Source: Tetrahymena elliotti 4EA
Lineage: Eukaryota; Ciliophora; Oligohymenophorea; Hymenostomatida; Tetrahymenidae
Direction of reading: 5' to 3'
NCBI GenBank assembly: GCA_000231825.2
Contig: JH720312.1
Span: forward strand, 1,208,236-1,272,235
DNA length: 64,000 nt
The notes beneath the pieces were generated by a model, which worked only from the letters and a program-made list of their open reading frames with translations, was not told where the DNA came from and made no database searches. Numbering within the stretch: the stretch's first letter is position 1; every line of letters starts with the position of its first letter. This document shows positions 13,383 through 24,260 of the stretch, in pieces. A program made the translations under genes and the position numbers.

Positions 13383-13793
13383 TTTTCAAAAAAACCAATT
13401 AGTGGTTAAGCAAACAAATAATAATAGAAGCAAAATAAATTTCAATAAAAAGGTTCTAAATACTTAATTGTATGTATCTTCCAATTTTATATGCATTTAG
13501 ATTATTCAAATATTTGATGAATTAACTACTAAATCTATTATTTTATTTTCATTTTTTTATGTTTGCAAATATCAAAAAATTAAAAAAATAAATAAAAATA
13601 TCAATAATTTTTTGGAATAAAGATTTTTTAATTAGGATCCTCATTAACTAATTGATAAATTCTACAGATATTTTTTATTTTAATTTCTTGTAATTTAATT
13701 TCTTACTCAATTATTGGACTAAAAAAAGTATCTTTATAAATATAAATAAATAGTATTTGATTGTATCTCTCATATCATTATCTACTTTAAGAA
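13383..13793. other. Short intergenic spacer
   Basis: AT-rich spacer between two plus-strand genes; it presumably holds the 3' end signal of the coiled-coil gene and the promoter of the small membrane-protein gene. Nothing codable seen. Confidence 0.45.
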
Positions 13794-14181
13794 ATGCTTT
13801 TTTTCTTCTGCCCTTTAGTATCATCTTTAGTTTTTGTGATTTACTTTATTTTCTTTTTTGGATTCACTTTCTTCAGGTAGAGAAATTTTCATTATTTATA
13901 TATTTATTTTAACTATCTACAAATTTTAAATTAGCGAGCCTGAATTATCGTTTACAGATATACAATCTGAAGCCACAAATAAGGCAAGCAAGATGTTTGA
14001 TGAATACAAAGAAATAAATATTTTTGTTTATATAATTTTGATATGTTCAATTGTAGGAAGTTTGTCCTTCCTTTTGATGAGAGTAAAGATATTTTATTTA
14101 GGTTTAATTTCTTTTAAAAATTAATTTTTCACAAAAGGTAATTGTAAAAAAAGCAAAGTAAGCTTATCATAAAAAATCTGA
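13794..14181 (+). CDS. Small two-pass membrane protein, two exons
   Basis: Exons 13794-13876 and 13935-14181 join in phase 2 over a 58-bp GT-AG intron; 110 codons, 109 residues, TGA stop. The first exon encodes a strongly hydrophobic segment (residues 1-27, many Phe) that would serve as a signal anchor. A polar acidic stretch follows (about 28-53, starting S-E-P-E-L-S), then a second membrane helix (about 54-77) and a short basic tail. The size and layout resemble small ER or Golgi two-TM proteins, but no named family is recognised. It is easy to overlook because neither exon is long; phase agreement and the change from AT-rich noise to mixed codons support it. It converges on the crotonase gene 207 bp downstream. 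Confidence 0.55.
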
Positions 14182-14388
14182 TTGAGTGTAAAGTAGAATG
14201 TACATACAATAATTTAATTTGGATGGATTTTTGGAAATATATAAATAGAAATTATTATAGCTGAGAAATACCTTAAGAAATTATCTTATTATTAAATCTA
14301 CTTACTACATATAGTTATTTGGATATAGATTTTTATTTTAATAATTTCATTTTTATTTCACTTTTTATAAATTAATGTTTTTTATCTT

Positions 14389-15307
14389 TCATTCATTTTT
14401 CCATTGAGGCTTTCTCTTTTCAGTAAAAGCAGTCATACCTTCCTTTCTGTCTTGGGTAGCGAAAGTGGAGTAGAAAAGTCTTTTTTCATATTGAATACCT
14501 TCTCTCAAGGAAAGATTATAAGCTTAGTTAACAGATTCCTTAGCCATAGCAACAATAGGTTGAGAGAGAGAAGAAATCTTGGCAGCAATTTTAACTGCTT
14601 CATTAACAGTTTCGGTAGGTTCAACAACCTTAGAGACCAAACCGTGCTTTTCAGCAGTGTGAGCATCGATTTAATCACCAGTTAAAACCAACTCCATAGC
14701 TTTTGATTTTCCAATAGCTCTTGTTAATCTTTGAGTACCACCACAACCAGGAATACTATTATTAAATGAGAATGTTAAAAAAATATATTTATTTATTTTA
14801 TAATTACGTTCCAATAAGAATTTCAGGTTGGCCAAACTTAGCAGAGCTACCAGCAACGATAATATCACACATCATAGCTAATTCACAACCACCACCAAGA
14901 GCGTAACCATTAACTGCAGCAATAATTGGCTTTTTAATATGGGTTAAATTGTCCCAGCTGGAGAGCATGTTAATATTGTAAGTTTAAGGGAAGGACTTGT
15001 CCTTCATTTCTTTAATATCAGCACCAGCAGCGAATGCTTTTTCGCTACCAGTAATTACGATGGCTCCAACACTGGGGTCTAAATTCAATTATTCAAGAGT
15101 GCTATTTAATTCGTTAATTAAACCATCGCATAAAGCATTCAAAGCCTTGGGTCTGTTTAATGTAATCAAGGCAACCTTGTTATCCTAGACTTCATACTTA
15201 ATGTATTCAAGGGTTTTAAGATTGCTGAACATGAACATGGGCATGTTAGCAAAAGGGATTTGCTTAGTGGTCTTAAGTGCAAGGCTCTTGAAAATGTTTG
15301 AGATCAT
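14389..15307 (-). CDS. ECHS1: Enoyl-CoA hydratase, mitochondrial type
   Basis: Exons 15307-14808 and 14755-14389 join across a 52-bp GT-AG intron in phase 2; 288 residues. The product hydrates trans-2-enoyl-CoA to L-3-hydroxyacyl-CoA in fatty-acid beta-oxidation. Crotonase-family signatures are all present: the oxyanion-hole motif [10 protein letters not shown] (91-100), the [10 protein letters not shown] block (133-142) and [13 protein letters not shown] (158-170). Glu142 and Glu162 fall at the two catalytic glutamates known as Glu144 and Glu164 in rat enzyme numbering. The first 25-30 residues are rich in Ser, Lys, Phe and Met with few acids, consistent with a mitochondrial targeting peptide (inference). 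The intron splits the substrate-binding region exactly between the two glutamates' blocks. Codon choice is richer in GC than neighbouring genes, fitting high expression. Confidence 0.95.
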
Positions 15308-16792
15308 CTCTTTTTTTGTTTTTTAATTTATTTTTTTTTAATAGAAGATTGGGAATGAATTATTTAAAATATGTTTATTTTTAATTAATAAATTAGCAGA
15401 AAAGCTTTTAAAGATACAGAAAGATATTAGATATTTCTAATCTAAATGCAATTTTCTTTCTATTTTTAAAATCTGACTAAAAATGACATATTATCTATTA
15501 ATTTAGTCATACTCCTCTAATTGTTATTTTTTGATAGAAGTATTAAAGTTAATATGAAATAATGATGATTTTTGTTCTATTTATTCATTCATCAAAACAT
15601 TAACTTTTTTTAAGGTTTTTGACTATTCCCTAAATCTTTTTCAAGTATTTTTGCAACCAATTGGTTCAAAAATAATCAAAACATATTTTAAAAAATCCTA
15701 ATTAGCTTTTTAAAGTAGTTAAAATATGAACCTAAGTTAAAAAAATATTTTATTATTTAAAGAAATCCCATTTATTAAATTAAATTTTTGAATTTGCTTC
15801 CTTCTAATATTTGAGTAATTTATTAGTTGTAAATTTAACTAAAATAATCAACTTAAATTAAATTAAAAATAAAAATACAATAAAATGGATTGAAAATTCA
15901 ATCTTTTAAATTGAAACTAATTATATTTTTTTAACATATCAATACTTAAAATAGATTTTTATCTCTTTTAAAGTCTCCTTTAAGAAATTTTTTCATTCAC
16001 CATCAGACTATTTTTTTTAGAAAAATATACTTTAAAATTTGAAGATAATTAATTGAATCTACAAATGAGTAATCTTTTTCAGTAAATAAAATAGGGAGAA
16101 AATAATTTAATATTGTTTCATTAAAAGCAAATAAAATAAATTTGATGTTAGATCATTTCATTTTTTAAAACCTTATACTTTAGAATAATATATTAAATAA
16201 AATAATTGTTCAATAATTATTTTAATTGAGTGAAAAAATAAGTTATTTATTCAAATAAGAATTTTTCTGAATCAAAATTAATTAAAATAAATTTGAAAAT
16301 AATAAAAAAATGTTCATTTATGTTTTTATCTTTTAACAAAAATATGATTTTAAAATAAAAACCATGAATAATAAAGATCTATAAATTAATATAAGAGTTA
16401 GAATTTACTTGTTTAGATCTTTAAAATTGAGTTAATAATAATTAATAATTTAATATACTATTTAAGTTATTTATAAAATACTGAATAAAAATACATGCCA
16501 TTTATCATCTAATGGTTTAATGAATTTTTTACATATTCTAATTAAAAAGCTAAATAAAATAATAAAACCAGATCAGGTATCATAAGATTATTCATTAGAA
16601 AAATTTACAAAAAGAGATTTAGTGAGATATATGCTCAGTATGAAAATAAAGATATTAAATTGAATGAAAGTATATTTTTGAGGAGTTAACAAGCGAATAA
16701 TTAAAAGTCTATGCTTAGTATCAGACAAATTTTACAAATACAAATTATATATTATTAAATTAAAATGTCATTTATATATTTTATCATTCATA
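15308..16792. other. AT-rich intergenic region
   Basis: About 1.5 kb upstream of the crotonase gene and downstream of the Vps24 gene. It would contain the crotonase promoter. I see no frame or RNA gene I can support. Confidence 0.5.
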
Positions 16793-17494
16793 TCAATTTT
16801 TAAGGGCTGCAAGTTATGCATCAAAGTCATCTTCTTCTTGATTTGCATTTTATTAGTTCATTTGTTGATTCAAGTTTTGGTTAAGTTGATTTTATTTAGG
16901 ATCTTTTAATCCCTTTTCCATTTGATCAATTAAGCTATCTATTTCTTATTCATTATCAAACTCAACATCATCATTAGCAGCTTCCATAGCATCATCCATC
17001 ATTTCTTGAATGATACCCATCTTGGCCATTTCCTTTTACATATCAGCCATAGAAACTTATAATTCCTTGATGTTAATACATTGATTTATTGCTTTCATGA
17101 TACCTGCTGTATTTTACATAGTTTGAGCCAACTTGATATCAGCAAAGAAGTTATCTAAAGTGTATTAAAGACCTTATACCTTAGCCTTATTTGCCATGTA
17201 TCTTTACTTTTGCGTTCTGCATTGTAAAACTTATTTAGCATAGGTTTATTTTACGAATTTATCAGCTTTATCACCTTTCTTTATTTCTCTTTTTAGGTCA
17301 TCTTCAGCTTTCTTGTTAGCCATATCAATTCTAAAAATTTGCCTATCGATTTCTCTTACTTCTGTGTTTATTTTTTTTCTGAAATCCTTTTAAACTTCTT
17401 TCATTTCTTCTTTGCTCATCTCATTGAATTTCTTAGGTTAAGGGGGAGGAGGAGGAGCTGGTTTTTCTGAACCACCAAAGAGCTTTTTGAACAT
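16793..17494 (-). CDS. VPS24: ESCRT-III subunit Vps24/CHMP3
   Basis: A single exon of 234 codons, 233 residues. ESCRT-III proteins polymerise on endosomal membranes and drive inward budding and scission; Vps24/CHMP3 caps and remodels Snf7 filaments. The sequence has the Snf7-family layout: a basic helical first half (V-R-E-I-D-R-Q-I near residues 45-52, matching the family's R-x-x-D-R-Q-I), a middle Ala/Met-rich helix, the M-G-I-I-Q-E-M-M-D-D motif (near 168-177) diagnostic of the Vps24/Vps2 branch, and an acidic C-terminal half. It ends in D-D-F-D-A-Q-L-A-A-L-K-N, like the MIT-interacting motif that recruits Vps4, though the usual Arg is a Gln here. An unusual run of Pro (A-P-P-P-P-P-P) sits at residues 13-19. 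CHMP2 is the main alternative. Confidence 0.88.
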
Positions 17495-18330
17495 TTCCTT
17501 TTTATTATTTTATAAATTTTAGATTTATTAGTATTTTTTGCAAATTAATTTATCACAATTTAATTCTTATCAAGTAATAATTTATTTAATTTTCAAGGAA
17601 TCTATGTGCTTTTGTTTCATTAGTAATAGAAAGAAAAAATCAATCAAAAATTTTTCAAAATTTATTTGATCAAAAGGAACTCAATGAATCATTCACCCAT
17701 AAATAGGCTGATTTGTGAAAAATGATATAGATATGTGTAATTTGTATAAAATACTGATAATTTATTATCTAATTTTAAAAATAAAAATAGAATGAAATTT
17801 AAATTATTTTTTGAATTTCATTAAATATATTTTGTTTGTTTCGTAGACAATTATTCAGCCAAATGACAAATACAAAACTATCTTGAAATTAACTTTATTT
17901 AAAGCATAAATTTAATCAGTTATAATTCGATTAAATAATTTTATTCAGCTGAAAAAATTTAAATTGAACTTATTTTCTCAGATAAACAATACCATAACTT
18001 CTCATTCAAAAGAATGATGAAAATATAAATGAAAAAAAAAAAAAATTTAGTTAAATTTTTTCCAAAAAATTTTTTTTACAGTTTGCTTTATTAATTAAAA
18101 AAATAATGTGGTGTGGATAGAAACAAAAATGATTTCAAAATCTAATTAATATATTTGTTTTAACATCAGAAATAAAAGAAAAATCCTAGTATTTGAAAAG
18201 TTAAAAGTTTTTATTAAATAAATAGATATGTGAAAAAGAGTATCGCTGAATTAATATCTATTCTGAATATTCTAATAAAATTTTATTACAACACTTTTTC
18301 TTATTTGGAAGTAAACTCAACTTTAGATAG
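17495..18330. other. AT-rich intergenic region between divergent genes
   Basis: The space separates the leftward Vps24 gene and the rightward zinc-finger gene and so should hold both promoters. It contains long A/T runs (for example near 18031-18070) and no supported coding or RNA feature. Confidence 0.5.
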
Positions 18331-20451
18331 ATGGAAGATAAAGTTTCAGAAGAAATTTAATAGGTAAAAAAGGAAGCAACTTAAACAGGAATGCCACCTT
18401 GTAGGTTTCATAAGAATTGCTAGGCAGATTACCTTTTATTATTAGGTAATTCATTTCTTTCTCTTTGTGAATAATGCCGAATTAGTGATAAATTTGATGG
18501 TAAAGTTGAATACATGACAATTAGTCATATGTATTAATAGGATAAATCTTTTGTTAATTAAGAATGGCCACCTGTAAAAGATTTAAGCCTCTTTTAACAA
18601 TTAAAAAACGAAATAGATGAGGTAGCAGAAGTTGAATAAATTGAATAACTATTTTAAGATTTGGAAGAAAGATTTATAAATGTATTACGTTAAAAAAAAA
18701 ATGAAGAAATTGAAAAACTAAAAGAGTTAAAAAGTTATCAATAGGAACTGATAGAAGCATATTAGAACTTTTTAAAAGCAGAAGAGTTTAGAAAATATTT
18801 TGATGTCTACAGAGAGACAAGATAAGTAGAGGATAAAGAAAAAGTAATTAATTACCTGATGAGTAGATAGAATTTAATTGATTAAAATACTCAGTAGCTT
18901 GAAGATATTTTAAAAAAGCATAGATAAAATAAACCAAAATTAGAAATCTCAAAATTAAATGATTTTAGCTAAAATATTATTAAAAAGACTTAAAACTTCA
19001 ACTTAGTTACGAGTGAAAAGTATATTGCTTAAAAAGAATACAGCGAGCTTCAGCTATCAATCAATTAATTACTTAGCAACAAATCCAATTTTGTGACTTA
19101 ATAATTTCTTAGCTAATTTAACTAAGCCTTTGAAGAAGCAGAGTATATTTTCTAATCAACAATAGACCAAAGTTCCATTATTTAGAAATCTAAGAAGCCT
19201 ATTCCTTTTCATTAACTAAAAGATTAAGATTTTAAGGTAATCGAGAACTATGCAAAAAAGTTGTTAAAGCCAGATTAAATCATTCAACCAACTTTAATTT
19301 AAACAAAGGAGATAATGAATTTGATTTGTAATAAATTCAACTTTTTAAATTAAGATTTTATTTTAGAATTCCAAAACATCTTATCTACTATTGAACCAGT
19401 ATTTATTAATTTGAATGTAAGCAGTAATAGAATGTACAAGCCCAACTTAAATCCTAATAAATTAGGTATTTTATCTGATAAAAGTTTATAAAACATTTAC
19501 TAATTATGCTAAAAAATAAATTCAAATTACAGTAGCGATATAAAAACTAAAGAAATGAGCAATATAGTTTATTAGAACCTATCTCCTTTATGCAAAAACA
19601 AAGAAAAAATAAAAAATTTACTTTTAGATTACCCAATATTTGAATTATTAGAAAAAGGTGATATTTATGAAAATGGAATCATACCATAAATCTATGGAAC
19701 TTTAGAGAAATGTATTTACAGTGACTCTCAAAAAATAGCATGTACTTAAAAGCTCTGTCAAAAAATAACTATTGAGAGCTTTAATAGGTCTTTTGGAGGA
19801 GCATTTTTCAAATACGAATTATCACCTGGAAAGAAATATGTAGCAAGATTCTAATTTGAAGAAATAATTAAAAATTTCATAATAATTGGAGTTCTACAAA
19901 AAGACACTGCTTTCAAAACCTAAATTGGTAAAAAGAATTAATCCATTTCTATTTAAATTTTACTTTTATTTTTCATGTTTTGAGTTTAAAAATGAATTAT
20001 TATCCTTTAAAATATTTTATTTGATTAATTAAATTATTTTAAAAATTGAAAATTAGCAAACACCTTTTAGGGAAAAATATTTGGAATGCAATCTAACAAT
20101 TATTGTAGTTAAATAGTTAAAGGAAGCTAGTTAAACATGCAGATGAAAACAAATTCGATTGTGGAAATGAGGATTGATATTTCTGAAAATGTGCTAGAGT
20201 TTTCTGATTATCCTGAACAGAAAAATATTAACAAATTAGAAAAAACATATTAGTTGAATCCCTAATCAGAATATTATTTAGCAATTTAATTTGGTAATAA
20301 TCAAGCAAATTATACTCAAGTTAGCTTAACTTATTTCAAGGAAGTTGAAGAGTTTGAGCCATATATGGAGAATTTCCTCTTTTAAGGATTATAAAGAAAA
20401 GAGTGGAGTAAATAAATCTACACTAAAGAAAAGAATTTGTTTAAATATTGA
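18331..20451 (+). CDS. B-box-type zinc-finger coiled-coil protein
   Basis: Exons 18331-19927 and 20057-20451 join in phase 1 over a 129-bp intron; the intron is 3n long but carries an in-frame TGA. The product is 663 residues. A zinc-binding cluster lies at Cys24-x2-His27-x2-Cys30 and Cys46-x2-Cys49, resembling a B-box. Residues about 85-230 form a charged coiled coil, followed by a mixed helical middle. The last 200 residues (from the segment S-F-G-G-A-F-F-K-Y-E-L onward) are strand-rich and could be a beta-sandwich such as a SPRY-like or TLDc-like fold, but I cannot assign it. The layout again recalls TRIM proteins. The role is probably protein binding; the target is unknown. It is not obviously a recent duplicate of the B-box gene at 9311-10357, since the ligand spacing and lengths differ. 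Confidence 0.65.
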
Positions 20452-20733
20452 AACAATTTATAAATTGATAAAATTATATTTAATCCAGTGATTTTGAGAC
20501 CTAATTTTTTATAAATAAGAGTTGCAGTAACTCATTTATTAATTAGTAAATGTTATTATATTTATTTTTAATTTGCTTTTTTGATTGAATAATTGAAAAC
20601 AAAAAACTTTACTGGCAGATTTTATATTTTTAAATGTTTTTATTTGTTATTTTTGTGACAGACAATCTTATTCAAATTAAAAAAAATAGTTAAAAAAACA
20701 TTAATTGAATTGCATAGAATTTTAAAACTAAAT

Positions 20734-23676
20734 ATGTACAAATTTTTACCTATTTTTTAATCTAAGAAATTGGAGAGCTAGTATTGTAGCATTTAGAACT
20801 AACAAATCAGAATCTTTTTTCTTTTTCTAACTATAGTTGAGATCATAAATTATATTTACGCCTTTTCAAAATTAATTAATGAAGGAGTTGTTAATGCAAG
20901 GCTACTATCGTCATATATTACAATAGCTTTAACATACATAATCATCTTGTGCTTAATTATTAGAAAACATAATTTAGGAATTTATTTGATGCCTCTTCTA
21001 GCTTGTCTAAAACCATTTTTTAGATGGATTAGCAATAAAGAAAACTTAACAATGAATAAATCTTCTGATTACTTTATAGGAATAATTAATATTATGGAAT
21101 TCTTTGCACATCTTTAATCTTCTAATTACTTTTATAAAATATTTTGTGTAGTTTGCTATGTTTCATAAGATATTGCTTTAAATATAAGTTTAAGTAGTGA
21201 CAGGGTAATATATCTCGCTTTGGCCTCAGTATTTTTTATATTTTTAGTAAACTCCTACATGACTGATAGGAAATAGAGGTAAATGTTTCTGGATAATCAA
21301 AAGTTATTTATGTGGCACTAGTTAATAGATAAACAAAGTAAAACTAACTTCTTTGTAGCTAAATATTCAAATAACAATGAAAAAACAAAGTTTTTAGAAG
21401 AAAAAAGCTCAATCCAGATGTATTTTATCAATAAATAAGCTTCACAATCATTCTAGTGTAATACTCAAGAAAAATTTAATGCATTTTTAGATAGAATTAT
21501 CATATAGGAAGAGGAAGATATGATTGATGATTTCTTTAAAAGTAGATCTATTAGTGAAAAAACAAGTTCAAATATTTTTTTAAATAGGCATAAGAGTATA
21601 TCCAATAAAAAGACTTTGCTTTATGTTTGTTAATAACTCATATAACAAAAATAGAAGTAAGCTTATGAATAATTTAATTCAGTTATTTCTCCAGCACAAG
21701 AACTTCTAGGCATAATTATTCCTGAAAAGTAAAACTAGACGTAGAATTAAATTCCTTAAGAGGTTATTTAATAATAGAATAATGGCCAATAGAGTAGTTA
21801 ACCAGTTGATTTTAAATCTTAAATTGTTTAAATTAAGCTATTTTATTACAACTTATTAGATGAATATATTATTATTTAGATTGATGAAGAAGATTACAAG
21901 ATAAAAGCTAAAAAACAAAAGGAAGAACAAAAGCTGGCTCTTTCTTTTAGAGATAATTTAACATATTACATGAAAGAATAACTAGAATTTATTATATAAT
22001 CTTTAAAAGTTGATTTTGAAAAATTTAAAAAGCTTGAAAGCTATAAAGTAATAATGAATAATCTATATAGAATGAAATAAAATTAATCAAATATTATTGT
22101 TGCTTTGACAGATATTAGCAATCTAGTACCCTACGAAGCATAACAAATTAACCTTAAATCTCTAATAACATCTTTACTCAACTTATTTTCTATCAACATC
22201 AATAATTAAGCTTCTTTTTCTCCTGAGATTTTAAATTTTAAGCTAAAAAATGAAAACATTTAATCCTCATAGTATTGGCTGAATCATATTTTATTTAATT
22301 TAATGTAAAACTGTAAACAACATGGCTTAAAAGATGGCTAGATTCAAGTCAAAATTTAATAAGATGAGTTGGATGATAATTTGATAAATATTGATATCAT
22401 AAATTAATTGAGTCAATCTAATCTTGAGAAATAGTTAAATTAAATTAAAGAAATGACTAATATCTAAACTTCAGAAGATTTATTTAAACATTTTTATCAA
22501 AAATAAATTGCTATTTACAGTAAAATATCTCAAAATTTACTAAAAAGGTAATTCAAAAACAATTCGGTTTTTTCACCTTCAGCTAATCCTAAAGACATGT
22601 TGAAGTCATAGTTAAGATATACTCTAGGTATTTATGTTAGTCGTCTTTCACTAAAAAGAATTGGACCTAATGGGTTGATTAATTATTCGATATCAGATTT
22701 CCAAAATAAGTAGTCCTTGGTAGCTTCATTTTAGATTTATAAAGACATAGCGCTGTTGCATGAATAAGAAAAAGAAAATTTTACTTAGTTATTTGGAAGA
22801 AATTCAATTTTAGTAAATAAAGATTTATAGCAAGCCTTTACAAGTTGCATAATACAATAATTTGCAACTAATAATAATATTAACATAAGTAAGAATGAAC
22901 AAAGCAATCTACTACCTTCTTAGGAAAGTAAGAAATAGGATTTTAATTAGTAAAAAATCTAAGATTACATTTAATATATATCTAGAGAAAACTAATTGAA
23001 TAATAATTTGAAGCTTAATAGAAACAAAAGCGATATTAAAGAGGAAGATGAAGGAGAAGAAGATAAAGACTAAATTGATAATGCTTTTGTTTAAAATAAG
23101 GTTGAAGATGAAGAAGAGATTAATCCTTTAAATTAACAATATAATAACTCTACTTCAATAAATGTGATTTAAAGTTAAGCTAATATGAGAGTAAGCTTGT
23201 TCTAAAATAAAAATAAAAGTCTTTTCTTTAGAGATGTTATTTAATCAGAAAAAATTATTGAGAAGACTAATGAGGATGGCTTTATTTTAAATTCTGATGA
23301 ATAAAGTAATAAGAATTCTTTAACTTAAAGTGGGTTAATAGGCGAATATAATGATAATTCTGAAATCCAAAGAAGTTAAGTTAAAGAACAATAAAACTAT
23401 AAATTTAAGTTAAATAAAAATACTAGTATTCTTGACACAATAGCTGATGAATAAATTGATTAAGCAGCGATTTCTAAATTAGGATCTCAGCTTATTACTA
23501 ATAGAGAAAGTATTTTAATGAAAAATTAAAATGGTAGACTCACATATAGGACCAATGCAGTTGAAATATGTTAAGTAGAAAATTAAATTAATTTACATAC
23601 ACCTACTATTGTGCAAGAAAAGTAACCTTTCATACTGGATGAAGGTGAAATTTCTTTGCTGCAGAAAGATTATTGA
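20734..23676 (+). CDS. Multi-TM protein with degenerate kinase-like segment
   Basis: A single exon of 981 codons, 980 residues, TGA stop. The first 190 residues hold about six hydrophobic segments (roughly 28-48, 62-86, 92-106, 118-134, 138-160, 164-184) with short loops. The remainder is cytoplasmic in character. Near residues 515-535 is L-N-H-I-L-F-N-L-M-Q-N-C-K-Q-H, which looks like the N-box of histidine-kinase ATPase domains (N-L-x-x-N-A-x-K-x); it is preceded by helical segments that could be a dimerisation region. I cannot find a clear D-x-G-x-G box, so any ATPase domain is degenerate. The last third is Asn/Gln/Ser/acidic low complexity. The membrane-plus-HK-like layout recalls ciliate sensory proteins, but the assignment is tentative; a plain multi-TM protein is equally possible. 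Confidence 0.6.
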
Positions 23677-24260
23677 TTAAATTACAATTCTTTATTTCAA
23701 CAAACAAACAAGATATTATCATTCAAAGAATATTTTTTTAATATCTATTGTAAAGTTTTATCTTTATTTCAATCAAATTTCTAGAGTATTATGATTCTTT
23801 CAACTAATATAATCATTCAATTTTATATTATCCTTATTTTATTTATTTTAACTACTTTGAATATTTCATAATATTAATTTTATTTTTAAAATATTTTAAA
23901 TTTACCCTAAAATAATTTAATATTAATCTTCGAGTATTTTTAAATATTTAAATATTTAACTTTTTAGAAAGAATAACCAATTTATGTAGAGACTTCGAAA
24001 AGATTGAAGATAAATAAAAAAAGTGAGGGTATATGTAATAAAAGATAAACAAATTAATAACTTTTTATATTAAATTGATTAGTGATAGTTTTTGATATTT
24101 ACAATTTAATAATATATTATATTTTGTAATCTATATTTTTAATTTAAAAGAAACACAAAGCATTAATTATTTATCAAAGACAACACAATAGTATATTAAA
24201 AAAGCACAAAAATAGTCTTTTTAAAACCTTTTGCTTGATTAGTAAGTAACTTGCAAGAAT
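23677..24260. other. Intergenic spacer
   Basis: AT-rich, between two plus-strand genes. Nothing codable seen; presumably the 3' end signal of the multi-TM gene and the promoter of the following gene. Confidence 0.5.

Noticed and set aside
14404..15188. Plus-strand ORFs at 14404-14685 and 14997-15188
   Set aside because: Antisense to the crotonase exons, whose catalytic motifs are on the minus strand.
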